Shown: in pieces, positions 56,804 to 64,000 of the stretch
How the letters are laid out: each line of letters begins with the position of its first letter
How positions within the stretch are numbered: the stretch's first letter is position 1
Assembly (NCBI GenBank): GCA_016872285.1
Contig: VGZZ01000004.1
Span: 41,890 to 105,889 of the forward strand
Length of the DNA: 64,000 nt
Source of the DNA: SAR202 cluster bacterium
GTDB taxonomy: Bacteria; Chloroflexota; Dehalococcoidia; Lucifugimonadales; GCA-2712585
Reading direction: 5' to 3'
Program-made: the position numbers and the translations under genes
Notes under the pieces: model-generated
What the model saw: only the letters and a program-made list of their open reading frames with translations
What the model was told of the DNA's origin: nothing
The model's database searches: none

Positions 56804-58675
56804 ATGGCTGGATACCGGTTCGCCGAGCGGCTTCGAATAACCCCTGGGAGACCGGGCGTCTACATCATGAAAGACGCTCAGGGCAAGGTCTTATACGTTG
56901 GCAAGGCCGCCAACCTTCAAAACCGCCTGCGCTCCTATTTCCACTCCTCGACTCACGAGCCAAAGATCACCCGTATGGTGTCACGGCTGGCGGACTTTGA
57001 GTTTATTGTCGTCGACTCCGCTGCCGAGGCTCTTATCCTCGAAAACACTCTTATCAAGCGTCACAAGCCGCCCTTTAACGCCCGCCTCAAGGACGACAAG
57101 ACCTATCCTTACATTAAGATAGACCGCAAGGAAGACTTCCCGCAGATATACGTCACCAGGCGCGTCGAGAACGATGGCTCCATCTGCTTCGGCCCCTTTG
57201 CCACCGCCCACAGCATTCGCAAAACGCTGGACCTGCTAAAGAAGCTCTTCCCCTACCGCTCCTGCACCAAGGTCATCACGGGTAAGGATCCCAGGCCCTG
57301 TCTCGAATACTTCATCAATAGGTGTTCCGGTCCGTGCATCGGCGCCATTAACAAAGAGGACTACCATAAGATCATAGATCAGGTCATCCTCTTCATGGAA
57401 GGCAAGACCGAGTCGGTGATGACGGACCTAAAGCAAAAGATGTCGGACCATTCCGACCGTTTGGAGTTTGAGAGGGCGGCCGCCTTGAGGGACCAGCTCA
57501 AGGCGATTGAACGAGTAGTCGAAGAGCAACGAATCAAGACGGGTTCCGTCGGCGGCGACGACATGGACGTCGTCGGGCTCGCCCAGCGCGACAACCAGGC
57601 TTCCGTCCAGGTCTTCTTCATACGCAACGGCAGGCTTACTGGTCACGAAAACTTTGTCATGGACGGCACCCAAGATGAACCGCCTGAACGGGTAATAGCC
57701 CGGTTTCTGCAGCAATATTACCTTTCCGCCACCTACGTCCCCCGGCGCATCCTCTTGCAATCCGCATCTGAGGAAGCGGAAGACATACAGTCGTGGCTTC
57801 GTCAGAAACGCCAGGGCGCGGTGTCCCTGGAAGTGCCGCAAAGGGGCGACAATCGAAAGCTGGTGCAGATGGCCTCAGAGAACGCCCAGCAGCACCTCAA
57901 TCAGCTAAGGGTGAAGTGGTGGAGCAACGCTGACGCGCTTCAGGAAGCCGTGACCGAACTCCAGGAGGCCCTGGACCTGTCCGGCCCTCCCAGACGCATA
58001 GAGTGTTATGACATCTCCAACATACAGGGCACCAATTCTGTGGGGAGCATGGTGGTCTTTGAGGACGGCGCCCCTAAGCCCGCCCAATATCGCCGATTCA
58101 AAATTAAAAGCGTGCCAGGCGTAGACGACTACTCCATGATGCAGGAGATGCTTCGACGGCGGTTTAAGCGCCTCTCGGAGATGCGCGGCAAGGCAAAGGA
58201 TAAGGCGCCCGATGGCGAATACTTTGAGGATAAGGACGGGCGCTGGGGTGTCGAGCCGCACCTGGTGCTAATCGATGGCGGAAAGGGCCACCTGTCGGCG
58301 GCCCTGGAGGTGTTCCTCGAGCTAGGCCTCGACTTCATACCGCTGGCCTCCATCGCCAAAGAGAACGAGGAGATATTCCTCCCTCACACGCCTGAGCCTA
58401 TAATTCTGCCTAAAAGTTCGGCGGCCTTACATCTTGTCCAGCGTGTACGTGACGAGGCGCATCGGTTCGCCATCACCTACCATCGCAAGCTGCGAAGCCG
58501 CGGCAGCCTCAAGTCATCTATAGACCTGGTTACGGGCATAGGCCCCAAGCGCAAGAAGATGCTGCTGCGACGCTTTGGTTCCCTCAAGGGGATCAAAGAC
58601 GCCCCTGTGGAAGACATCGCGGCGGTCCCAGGCATGACCCAGTCCCTGGCCCTACGGCTTAAGCAGACCCTCTAG
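56804..58675 (+). CDS. uvrC: Excinuclease ABC subunit C
   Basis: A 623-residue dual nuclease of nucleotide excision repair. The GIY-YIG domain is at the N-terminus (PGVYIMKDAQGKVLYVGKAANL in parts), the UVR domain at ~205-240 (FERAAALRDQLKAIE), the RNase-H-like 5' nuclease in the middle (RIECYDISNIQGTNSVGSMV, HLVLIDGGKGHL), and tandem HhH at the end (TGIGPKRKKMLLRRFGSL). Length is normal. uvrA and uvrB are not in the window. Confidence 0.96.
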   Translation: MAGYRFAERLRITPGRPGVYIMKDAQGKVLYVGKAANLQNRLRSYFHSSTHEPKITRMVSRLADFEFIVVDSAAEALILENTLIKRHKPPFNARLKDDKTYPYIKIDRKEDFPQIYVTRRVENDGSICFGPFATAHSIRKTLDLLKKLFPYRSCTKVITGKDPRPCLEYFINRCSGPCIGAINKEDYHKIIDQVILFMEGKTESVMTDLKQKMSDHSDRLEFERAAALRDQLKAIERVVEEQRIKTGSVGGDDMDVVGLAQRDNQASVQVFFIRNGRLTGHENFVMDGTQDEPPERVIARFLQQYYLSATYVPRRILLQSASEEAEDIQSWLRQKRQGAVSLEVPQRGDNRKLVQMASENAQQHLNQLRVKWWSNADALQEAVTELQEALDLSGPPRRIECYDISNIQGTNSVGSMVVFEDGAPKPAQYRRFKIKSVPGVDDYSMMQEMLRRRFKRLSEMRGKAKDKAPDGEYFEDKDGRWGVEPHLVLIDGGKGHLSAALEVFLELGLDFIPLASIAKENEEIFLPHTPEPIILPKSSAALHLVQRVRDEAHRFAITYHRKLRSRGSLKSSIDLVTGIGPKRKKMLLRRFGSLKGIKDAPVEDIAAVPGMTQSLALRLKQTL

Positions 58676-58779
58676 TAGGCGTCTTTTAAACTCGGGGCCG
58701 CTGCCGCGTCTCATTCTCGGCGGCAGGGACTGGCGAAACAGCCACGTGGTGTCGGTACACCATCTCTCACTCAGAGCCG

Positions 58780-58803
58780 AATAGGAAATCCATAATTCCT
58801 ATT
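58780..58803. terminator. AT-rich hairpin after uvrC
   Basis: AATAGGAA pairs perfectly with TTCCTATT around TCCATAA, followed by TTCTATTCCC. It lies between convergent uvrC and the hemerythrin gene. The T-run is interrupted, so the terminator role is tentative. A GC hairpin CTGCCGC/GCGGCAG (about 58701-58726) precedes it. Confidence 0.35.
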
Positions 58804-58851
58804 TTCTATTCCCGTCCTCCGTAGCCCGGGTTAACACCAAAGGCGATAACT

Positions 58852-59331
58852 CTAAGATCGGGCCATCGCCTTCTTTTGAGACTGCCAGGTATCTCCCAGT
58901 TCTGAAAGAATGTCTTCCGGAAGCTTCTGAAGAGCCTCAAACACCTCACTCTCCTCTTCCTCTATGTGGTGTTCCAGGTTCTCTTTCATAACCACAGCCT
59001 TAGCTATAAAGGAAGCGTCATCCGGCCCCCTCTTCAACTCCTCCATAAAGAGCTTAACTACGTGATGCTCCTCCTGGGCTTCATAGAAAAGCTCTTCATC
59101 CAACTGTTTCAACTGTGGGTAAATAAGCTTCTCCTCTATCTGAGAATGGAGTGTGACTTCATCCATAATCTTGTGAACAAGCTCTTTTGCCTTCGAAGTA
59201 TCGTCTTCTTTCTTCTCCTCGAACTGCTCAAACAGACCCTTTACTTCATCATGGTCCTTTTTGATCAGTTCAAGCACTTGCGGCAGCGTAGAAACTTTTG
59301 AGTTGCCGTTGGATCGCTTTGTAGCCTTCAT
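58852..59331 (-). CDS. Hemerythrin HHE domain protein
   Basis: A 159-residue four-helix protein with the hemerythrin metal pattern: KKDHDEVKGLFEQFE, VTLHSQIEEKLIYPQL, QEEHHVVKLFMEEL and NLEHHIEEEESEVFEAL. It binds a non-haem di-iron site and may sense or scavenge oxygen or nitric oxide. ATG 59331 is chosen; in-frame GTG codons at 59343 and 59340 would add four residues but leave no room for a ribosome binding site. A palindrome 37 bases upstream may bind a regulator. Confidence 0.88.
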   Translation of the reverse strand: MKATKRSNGNSKVSTLPQVLELIKKDHDEVKGLFEQFEEKKEDDTSKAKELVHKIMDEVTLHSQIEEKLIYPQLKQLDEELFYEAQEEHHVVKLFMEELKRGPDDASFIAKAVVMKENLEHHIEEEESEVFEALQKLPEDILSELGDTWQSQKKAMARS

Positions 59332-59367
59332 CTTCCCCACCACCCCTTAATTGGATTCTAATTAAGC

Positions 59368-59386
59368 GTACTTTCTGTAAAAGTAC
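59368..59386. promoter_or_regulatory. Palindrome upstream of the hemerythrin gene
   Basis: GTACTTT-CTGTA-AAAGTAC is a perfect 7-bp inverted repeat 37 bases upstream of the start codon. It is placed well for an operator. No known consensus is recognised. Confidence 0.4.
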
Positions 59387-59571
59387 ACCAAACCGCACAG
59401 AAAGACTAATTCAACAAAGCCAAGAGTATATAGGCTGAAAGGCGTGGAGTAACAATTATGATTTTTCCCTGCTTCTTCGGCAGGCTTCTAAAAATCGACT
59501 TTTGCCACCCGTAATTTCTCTTGATTTAACTCCTTCCCTTTACGTATTCTTTCTTTGTAATCGATATCGCC

Positions 59572-60147
59572 ATGCTTAAACTTAACATCTCGTATCCCAG
59601 CGGCATTGTGGTCTCGCTCGAATGCAGCGACCCTAATACATATCCAGACCTCATGTCGTCCTTAAAACATTACTTGACTACCGACGGCGCTACTAATGGG
59701 AGCCCGGCAGCAAGCGCTAAAGCCCCCGCTGCCCCTCCCTTAAACGGTATCCCTCAGGACCGGCAAACCTTCCCTCGGATCGCTAAAGAGGCTGTCTCGC
59801 GGGCGCCCCCTGATCCCCATGCCACAACCGGCGAGGCCCAATACAATAATCCTAAGTTTATCGACTTCTGCAAATCCCTAAACCCTGGCAGCGACATGAA
59901 ACGGGTGATAGTGGTTGCCGAGGGCGCAAAACGCTTTTTGAACATGCCTCAGGTCTCCCCGGACGAATTGCAGAGCCTGCTGCATGCCTTGCAATGGCCC
60001 CAGCCTGAAAAGCTGGTGCTTACCCTTCGCAACGCGGCGCGTTCTTCGTACAGATGGCTGCAAAGGGTGCCCGGCCGCCACGGCTATTACACCGTCACGG
60101 AGCAAGGCCGCCTAGCCGTTCTACTCAAGTCTCCTGTTCTCAGTTAG
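59572..60147 (+). CDS. Hypothetical protein with C-terminal wHTH-like part
   Basis: A 191-residue protein of unknown family. The N-terminal 35 residues form a small beta/alpha unit (LKLNISYPSGIVVSLECSD); a proline/alanine linker of about 45 residues follows. The C-terminal ~100 residues look folded (FIDFCKSLNPGSDMKRVIVV, SPDELQSLLHALQWPQPEKL), ending in WLQRVPGRHGYYTVTEQGR, which resembles the wing of a winged helix. It is the gene before ttuB and ttuA, 75 bases away. ATG 59572 is the first plausible start. Confidence 0.6.
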   Translation: MLKLNISYPSGIVVSLECSDPNTYPDLMSSLKHYLTTDGATNGSPAASAKAPAAPPLNGIPQDRQTFPRIAKEAVSRAPPDPHATTGEAQYNNPKFIDFCKSLNPGSDMKRVIVVAEGAKRFLNMPQVSPDELQSLLHALQWPQPEKLVLTLRNAARSSYRWLQRVPGRHGYYTVTEQGRLAVLLKSPVLS

Positions 60148-60222
60148 GAGACCCTTCAGTAAATTTGACACCCCCCAAGCTCCGTGTTAGCTTTCGTTCT
60201 AGGCCCTTAGCTCGTTTACCCT

Positions 60223-60420
60223 ATGAAAATCATTATCCGCAATCCTGTCAGAAGAGAAGTGCAGCTCCAGGGCAAGCGCAGAGTAATCCAACTTCTTAAA
60301 GACCTTAACCTTAGCCCTGAGTCTCATATTGTCATTAGAAATCGCGAATTGCTTACCAGTGACGAGTTCGTTAGTGATGACGACCATGTCGAGATATTGT
60401 CGGCCATCTCCGGAGGCTAG
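60223..60420 (+). CDS. ttuB: Ubiquitin-like sulfur carrier TtuB-like
   Basis: A 65-residue beta-grasp protein ending in SAISGG; the terminal GG is needed for thiocarboxylate formation, as in ThiS, MoaD and TtuB. The fold pattern is MKIIIRNPVRREV, then LLKDLNLSPESHIVIRNREL, and DDDHVEILSAISGG. It is two bases from ttuA, which identifies it as the sulfur donor for that enzyme rather than for thiamine or molybdopterin. Confidence 0.88.
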   Translation: MKIIIRNPVRREVQLQGKRRVIQLLKDLNLSPESHIVIRNRELLTSDEFVSDDDHVEILSAISGG

Positions 60421-60422
60421 AC

Positions 60423-61382
60423 ATGCGATGTAAAAAGTGTCAAGGCAAAGCCAGCGTAGAGCTTCGACGGCACCATTCCGCCTTTTGCTCGCCCCACTAC
60501 CTGGAGTTTGTCGAAAATCAGGTGGCCAGAAGCATCAAACGCCACCGAATGTTTTCTACCCACGATCGTATCTTGGTAGCGGTTTCAGGCGGCAAAGACA
60601 GCTTGGCGCTGTGGGACTTGCTGCTGAAAATGGGCTATAACGCCTCCGGGTTTCATATTCATCTAGGCATTGGAGAATATTCCAAAGTCTCCGCGGATAA
60701 GACCCGGGCCTTTGCCGGCAATAACGACGCTCCCCTAATCGAAATGAGCGTCGAGCAGACCTACGGATTGAACATACCAGACTTATCTAACGCCCTAAGA
60801 CGCGTCGCTTGCTCCGGTTGCGGGCTCAATAAACGATACCTTTTCAACAAAACGGCTCTGGACAACGGCTTTACCGTTGTAGCCACAGGCCATAATCTGG
60901 ATGACGAGGCGGCAACCCTTTTGGGAAACATACTGCACTGGGACACACAATCTTTGGGCAGGCAGTCGCCAGCCCTGGCCAGCACTCACGCAAAGCTGGT
61001 TAAAAAAGTAAAGCCTCTATATACCCTCACAGAAAGGGAGATGGCCAGCTATTGTTTGCTGCGCGGCATAGACTACGTAGAAGAAGAATGCCCCAATGCG
61101 GCCGGCGCTCATTCACTCTTATATAAAGACGTGCTAAATCGGATAGAAGTGGAGGCTCCAGGGAGCAAGCAGCAATTCCTTCAAGGGTTCTTGGAAAGGC
61201 TCCAACCAATACTTCAGCAGGACCAAGTGACGCTAGGGGAGTGTTCGCTATGCGGACAGCCCACTACGGCGGAAGTCTGCTCATTTTGCCGGACCTGGGA
61301 CCGCGCCCTCCATGGTCGGACGCGGCTAACGGTGCGCACCACCCATGACGTTAAAGGGTTATCACAATCACCAGCAGCGTAA
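60423..61382 (+). CDS. ttuA: tRNA U54 2-sulfurtransferase TtuA-like
   Basis: A 319-residue PP-loop enzyme of the TtcA/TtuA/Ncs6 family. An N-terminal zinc finger uses C3, C6, C22 and H25. The PP-loop AVSGGKDS ends at residue 60. The 4Fe-4S cysteines are C130 and C133 (ACSGCG) and C223 (EEECP), the pattern of Thermus TtuA. A C-terminal zinc ribbon follows (ECSLCGQP, VCSFC). With TtuB it would thiolate m5U54 of tRNA, a heat-stability modification. It could also act at another uridine, but the TtuB partner supports position 54. Confidence 0.88.
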   Translation: MRCKKCQGKASVELRRHHSAFCSPHYLEFVENQVARSIKRHRMFSTHDRILVAVSGGKDSLALWDLLLKMGYNASGFHIHLGIGEYSKVSADKTRAFAGNNDAPLIEMSVEQTYGLNIPDLSNALRRVACSGCGLNKRYLFNKTALDNGFTVVATGHNLDDEAATLLGNILHWDTQSLGRQSPALASTHAKLVKKVKPLYTLTEREMASYCLLRGIDYVEEECPNAAGAHSLLYKDVLNRIEVEAPGSKQQFLQGFLERLQPILQQDQVTLGECSLCGQPTTAEVCSFCRTWDRALHGRTRLTVRTTHDVKGLSQSPAA

Positions 61383-61632
61383 CTGGCACCGCCAGCATTG
61401 CGTATCCTATGGCCCTCACGTTCTCTTCGAGTTGCCTTACTGATTCCGGAGGGACCTCGTACATAGTCTTTCCTAAATAATAGCTAGCCCACAGGGGAAT
61501 TGCGGAACCTCGGAAAGGCGACACGGGAGAGTAGATGACTGTAGCCGTGAGTTTAAGAACCTTGCCCGGTCGAAAGACGAAGTAAAAAACTATAGCAAGT
61601 ACTACTAGAAGTAAGATGCCTATTCGCCACAT
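61351..61632 (-). CDS. Small membrane protein
   Basis: A 93-residue hypothetical protein with hydrophobic ends: residues 2-21 (WRIGILLLVVLAIVFYFVF) and 73-92 (AIGYAMLAVPVTLLVIVITL), with a soluble stretch containing VYSPVSPFRGSA and YYLGKTMYEVPPES between them. I do not recognise it. It overlaps the end of convergent ttuA by 32 bases. The composition is natural for a membrane protein, so it is probably real. Confidence 0.55.
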   Translation of the reverse strand: MWRIGILLLVVLAIVFYFVFRPGKVLKLTATVIYSPVSPFRGSAIPLWASYYLGKTMYEVPPESVRQLEENVRAIGYAMLAVPVTLLVIVITL

Positions 61633-61717
61633 CTGAGCAGCCGGTCCAAATCACCTGCTACTGAGTGACAGTACTATAACAGAACTTAGAAAGCTCCATC
61701 AGCAAATTAAGCTAAAG

Positions 61718-61750
61718 AAAAAGGCCCTTGTAAAACTACAAGGGGCTTTA
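61718..61750 (-). terminator. Intrinsic terminator of the peptide transporter operon
   Basis: On the minus strand CCCTTGTA pairs with TACAAGGG around GTTT, extended by AAAG/CTTT across one mismatch, and is followed by TTTTTCTTT. It lies 20 bases beyond the stop of the OppF-like gene. Confidence 0.82.
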
Positions 61751-61769
61751 AAATCAGCTTCAGGGAGTC

Positions 61770-62903
61770 CTATTTGCTTGCCTTGGACTTGCCGCTATCC
61801 TTGGAAACTGCGGCTGTCTTGGACGCCTCAGCGGCATTGGCGGCGGCAGCGCCGTTAGATGACACCGCAACCTCCGCAGGAATGCTACCGGTGGTCCCAG
61901 TAGCGCCACCCGTGTAGAGATGACAGGCCACTTTATGGTCCTTGGCGGCCTCAACCAGCAACGGTATCTGTCCCTTGCAGCGTTCCATCAGCTTGGGGTC
62001 GGACAGGGCTACCGGGCATCGAGGGTGGAAGCTGCATCCCGTCGGCGGGTTAATGGGAGACGGTACTTCGCCCGGCAGGACTATCTCTTCCCGCACTACG
62101 TCCGGATGCGAGGGCAGGGCTGCCGAGAAAAGGGCCTTAGTGTACGGATGAAGCGGCTCTTTGAAGATAGCTTCCGTATTGCCGTACTCAACTATTTTGC
62201 CCAGGTACATTACAGCCGTTTGATGGGCCATATAACGAACCGTGGCCAAGTTGTGGGCGATGAGCAAGTACGCCACAGCCGTCTGCTGCTGTAAGTCCAC
62301 TAGAAGGTTCATTATCTGGGCTCTAATGGACACATCCAGGGCTGAAACCGGCTCGTCCAGCAGAATGAGTTTGGGGTATGAGGACAGCCCGCTGGCTACA
62401 GCAATGCGCTGGCGCTGGCCGCCGCTGAACTCGTGGGGGAACAGGGTTCCCTGATAGGGATGCAACCCCACCATGCTGAGCAGCTCTTCAACCCTCTGCT
62501 TCACTTCTTGTTTGGTCACACGACGGTTGACCACAAGTGGCTCAGCGACGATGTCCTTAACTCTCATCCTTGGGCTTAGAGAGGACCATGGGTCCTGGAA
62601 TACCGCCTGAACAGTTGCGCGGTAGTCCTTTAACTCATCACCCTTGAGCACATGGACGTTCTTGCCATATACCCTCACTTCGCCGGAGGTAGGGGTCTCC
62701 AGCCGCAGGAGAGTCTTAGCTGTGGTGGTCTTGCCGCATCCAGACTCGCCGACAAGGCCCATGGTTTCACCATCTTTAATGGTAAAACTGATTCCATCCA
62801 CAGCCTTCACGTGCCCAACTGTCTTCTGGAAAAGAAGACCTTGGGTCACCGCGAAATGCTTTTTTAGATTCTCTACTTCGAGGAGGACTGGAGTGTCTCC
62901 CAT
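61770..62903 (-). CDS. Oligopeptide ABC transporter ATPase, OppF/DppF type
   Basis: A 377-residue ATPase of a peptide importer. Walker A is GESGCGKTTTAKTLL, signature SGGQRQRIAVASGL and Walker B LILLDEPVSALDVS. The C-terminal oligopeptide-family tail (PTGCSFHPRCP, ERCKGQIPLLVE) carries the cysteines typical of OppF/DppF. An Ala/Ser-rich extension of about 45 residues follows. It overlaps the OppD-like gene by 31 bases. Confidence 0.92.
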   Translation of the reverse strand: MGDTPVLLEVENLKKHFAVTQGLLFQKTVGHVKAVDGISFTIKDGETMGLVGESGCGKTTTAKTLLRLETPTSGEVRVYGKNVHVLKGDELKDYRATVQAVFQDPWSSLSPRMRVKDIVAEPLVVNRRVTKQEVKQRVEELLSMVGLHPYQGTLFPHEFSGGQRQRIAVASGLSSYPKLILLDEPVSALDVSIRAQIMNLLVDLQQQTAVAYLLIAHNLATVRYMAHQTAVMYLGKIVEYGNTEAIFKEPLHPYTKALFSAALPSHPDVVREEIVLPGEVPSPINPPTGCSFHPRCPVALSDPKLMERCKGQIPLLVEAAKDHKVACHLYTGGATGTTGSIPAEVAVSSNGAAAANAAEASKTAAVSKDSGKSKASK

Positions 62904-63922
62904 ATTGGATCATGCCTCCAACATGCTGCTTTGTGATCTTTACCTATCTGGTAGAAACCAGGGTACTCATCCCGGCACTTATCCTTAGCGTAAGGACATC
63001 GTGCCGCGAATCTGCACCCTATGGGAAGATTGAATAGCTGCGGAGGCTGGCCCTCAATCTGGTACAGCCTCTCCACCTTCTCTTCCATCTTGGGCACTGA
63101 GCCAATCAAAGCCTCAGTGTAAGGATGCGCGGGATTGTTGAAGATTTCCCTGACCGGACCCTCTTCAACAATTCGCCCGGCATACATCACCGCGACTCTG
63201 TCGCACATTCTCGCCACAATGCCAAAGTCATGGGTGATGAAAATGATGCTCATGCCTGTACGTGCCTGGAGGTCCTTCAAGAGCCTCAGGTACTGAAGCT
63301 GGATGGTCACATCCAGCGCCGTTGTGGGCTCGTCGGCTATAATCACCATCGGGTCGCACGCCATGGCAATGGCACCCACCACACGCTGCTTCATACCGCC
63401 GCTCATCTGATGAGGAAAGTCGTGCAGTCGTCGGTCCGGGGCGGCTACGCGGACACTGCGAAGCGCGGCCTCAGCGTCCTTGCGAAGGTCTCGCTCCTCT
63501 TCCGTCTCATCTTTTCTATGAGCCAAGGCCTCAACCAGCTGATTCCCTACGGTATAAACAGGGTTTAGCGAAGTCTGCGGGTCCTGCAAAATCATAGAAA
63601 TCTTGCGCCCTCTGACGCTGCGCATCTCCTGCTCTGGTATATCAAGAATGTTCTGGCCGTCCAGAATAATCTCCCCTTCAATGATGCGCGATGCCGGCTT
63701 TGGATTAAGCCTGAGCAATGACAGAGAAGTCATTGTCTTGCCGCATCCCGACTCGCCCACAATTCCTATAGTCTCTCCTTGCCGCACGAAGAAGGAGATT
63801 CCATCCACCGCTTTCACGGTGCCCCACTTATTAAAAAAGTAGGTCTTTAGGTCCTTGACCTCAAGAACAACCTTGTCGTTGCTCTTGACGCCTTCCGACT
63901 TCTTTTTGTCAGTAGTAGTCAT
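62873..63922 (-). CDS. Oligopeptide ABC transporter ATPase, OppD/DppD type
   Basis: A 349-residue partner ATPase. Walker A is GESGCGKTMTSLSLL, signature SGGMKQRVVGAIAM and Walker B MVIIADEPTTALDVT; the tail GCRFAARCPYAKDKC is the OppD-type cysteine cluster. The start is ATG 63922 (MTTTDKKK), one base after the permease stop; a longer frame to 63979 lies inside the permease gene. It forms one operon with the permease and the OppF-like gene. Confidence 0.92.
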   Translation of the reverse strand: MTTTDKKKSEGVKSNDKVVLEVKDLKTYFFNKWGTVKAVDGISFFVRQGETIGIVGESGCGKTMTSLSLLRLNPKPASRIIEGEIILDGQNILDIPEQEMRSVRGRKISMILQDPQTSLNPVYTVGNQLVEALAHRKDETEEERDLRKDAEAALRSVRVAAPDRRLHDFPHQMSGGMKQRVVGAIAMACDPMVIIADEPTTALDVTIQLQYLRLLKDLQARTGMSIIFITHDFGIVARMCDRVAVMYAGRIVEEGPVREIFNNPAHPYTEALIGSVPKMEEKVERLYQIEGQPPQLFNLPIGCRFAARCPYAKDKCRDEYPGFYQIGKDHKAACWRHDPIWETLQSSSK

Positions 63923-63923
63923 C

Positions 63924-64000
63924 TTACCGTACTGCCTGTCTCGTTCTAGGATCAAGGTTATCGCGCGTCCAGTCGCCAAGCAGGTTCAGAGAAAGCACCG
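63924..64000 (-). CDS. Peptide ABC transporter permease, C-terminal end
   Basis: The last 25 codons of a leftward gene that continues beyond the right edge. It reads VLSLNLLGDWTRDNLDPRTR and a few more residues before TAA (63926-63924). The LGDWLRDxLDPR ending is characteristic of DppC/OppC-type permeases. It precedes the OppD-like gene by one base. Confidence 0.82.
   Translation of the reverse strand, partial: VLSLNLLGDWTRDNLDPRTRQAVR

Overview
The window is 64 kb of a GC-rich, densely coding bacterial chromosome. It starts inside pepA and ends inside a peptide ABC permease, and shows no rRNA, CRISPR array, insertion sequence or prophage. The gene mix suggests a Chloroflexota bacterium, most likely Dehalococcoidia-like. 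That is inference from a large-type SRP RNA, a translin-family gene, tandem luciferase-like oxidoreductases, a TtuB-TtuA tRNA thiolation pair, a CxxxY-type CcmE and a fused KorA. Several promoters are extended -10 boxes (TGnTAnAAT), and several genes start so close to the -10 box that their mRNAs should be leaderless.

Layout. 1-4100: pepA end, tRNA-His, tRNA-Arg, a Trk/Ktr potassium system (trkH frameshifted in a run of eight G) and a DUF4389 membrane protein. 4.4-9.8 kb: an acyl-CoA dehydrogenase-like enzyme and three paralogous luciferase-like oxidoreductases, separated by two families of dispersed hairpin repeats. 10-24 kb: housekeeping genes (site-2 protease, MtaB, B12 radical SAM protein, fabF with an apparent CTG start, recJ, lgt, ispE, rsmA, SRP RNA, galU). 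24.4-25.6 kb: vapBC, tRNA-Leu and tRNA-Lys. 25.6-34.5 kb: phosphoesterase, thiL, tsaE-tsaB, ndk, rsfS, mnmA-rnhB-yraN, a zinc-ribbon protein, thiE-translin and tRNA-Gly. 34.6-39.6 kb: hicBA, a hydrolase, a leader or small RNA with terminator, korAB and an ECF sigma factor.

The most unusual part is 40.3-44.9 kb. Three genes within 1.8 kb each carry one in-frame TGA exactly where their families have a conserved cysteine: a DUF3179 lipoprotein (UPLC), an AhpD-like peroxidase-related protein (CQYU), and a GDCCVxC-type protein on the other strand (NAUQ) that conventional gene calling would miss. Each TGA is followed at 10-14 nt by a hairpin; the AhpD-like one has nearly the geometry of the E. coli fdhF SECIS. 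They are best read as selenoproteins. They sit in two convergent groups, one with a c-type cytochrome lipoprotein and one with a MerT-like membrane protein. A run of AAACGAAT sites lies upstream of the latter. The cytochrome c maturation operon ccmABCDE follows directly.

48-64 kb: a molybdopterin sulfite-oxidase-like protein, DUF309, a second hicBA, a PHP-dinG-ogg repair operon, xer, rpiB-like, a cytidylate-kinase-like gene, uvrC, hemerythrin, ttuB-ttuA and the ATPases of an oligopeptide transporter. No selA, selB, selC or selD is present, so Sec decoding would depend on genes elsewhere.
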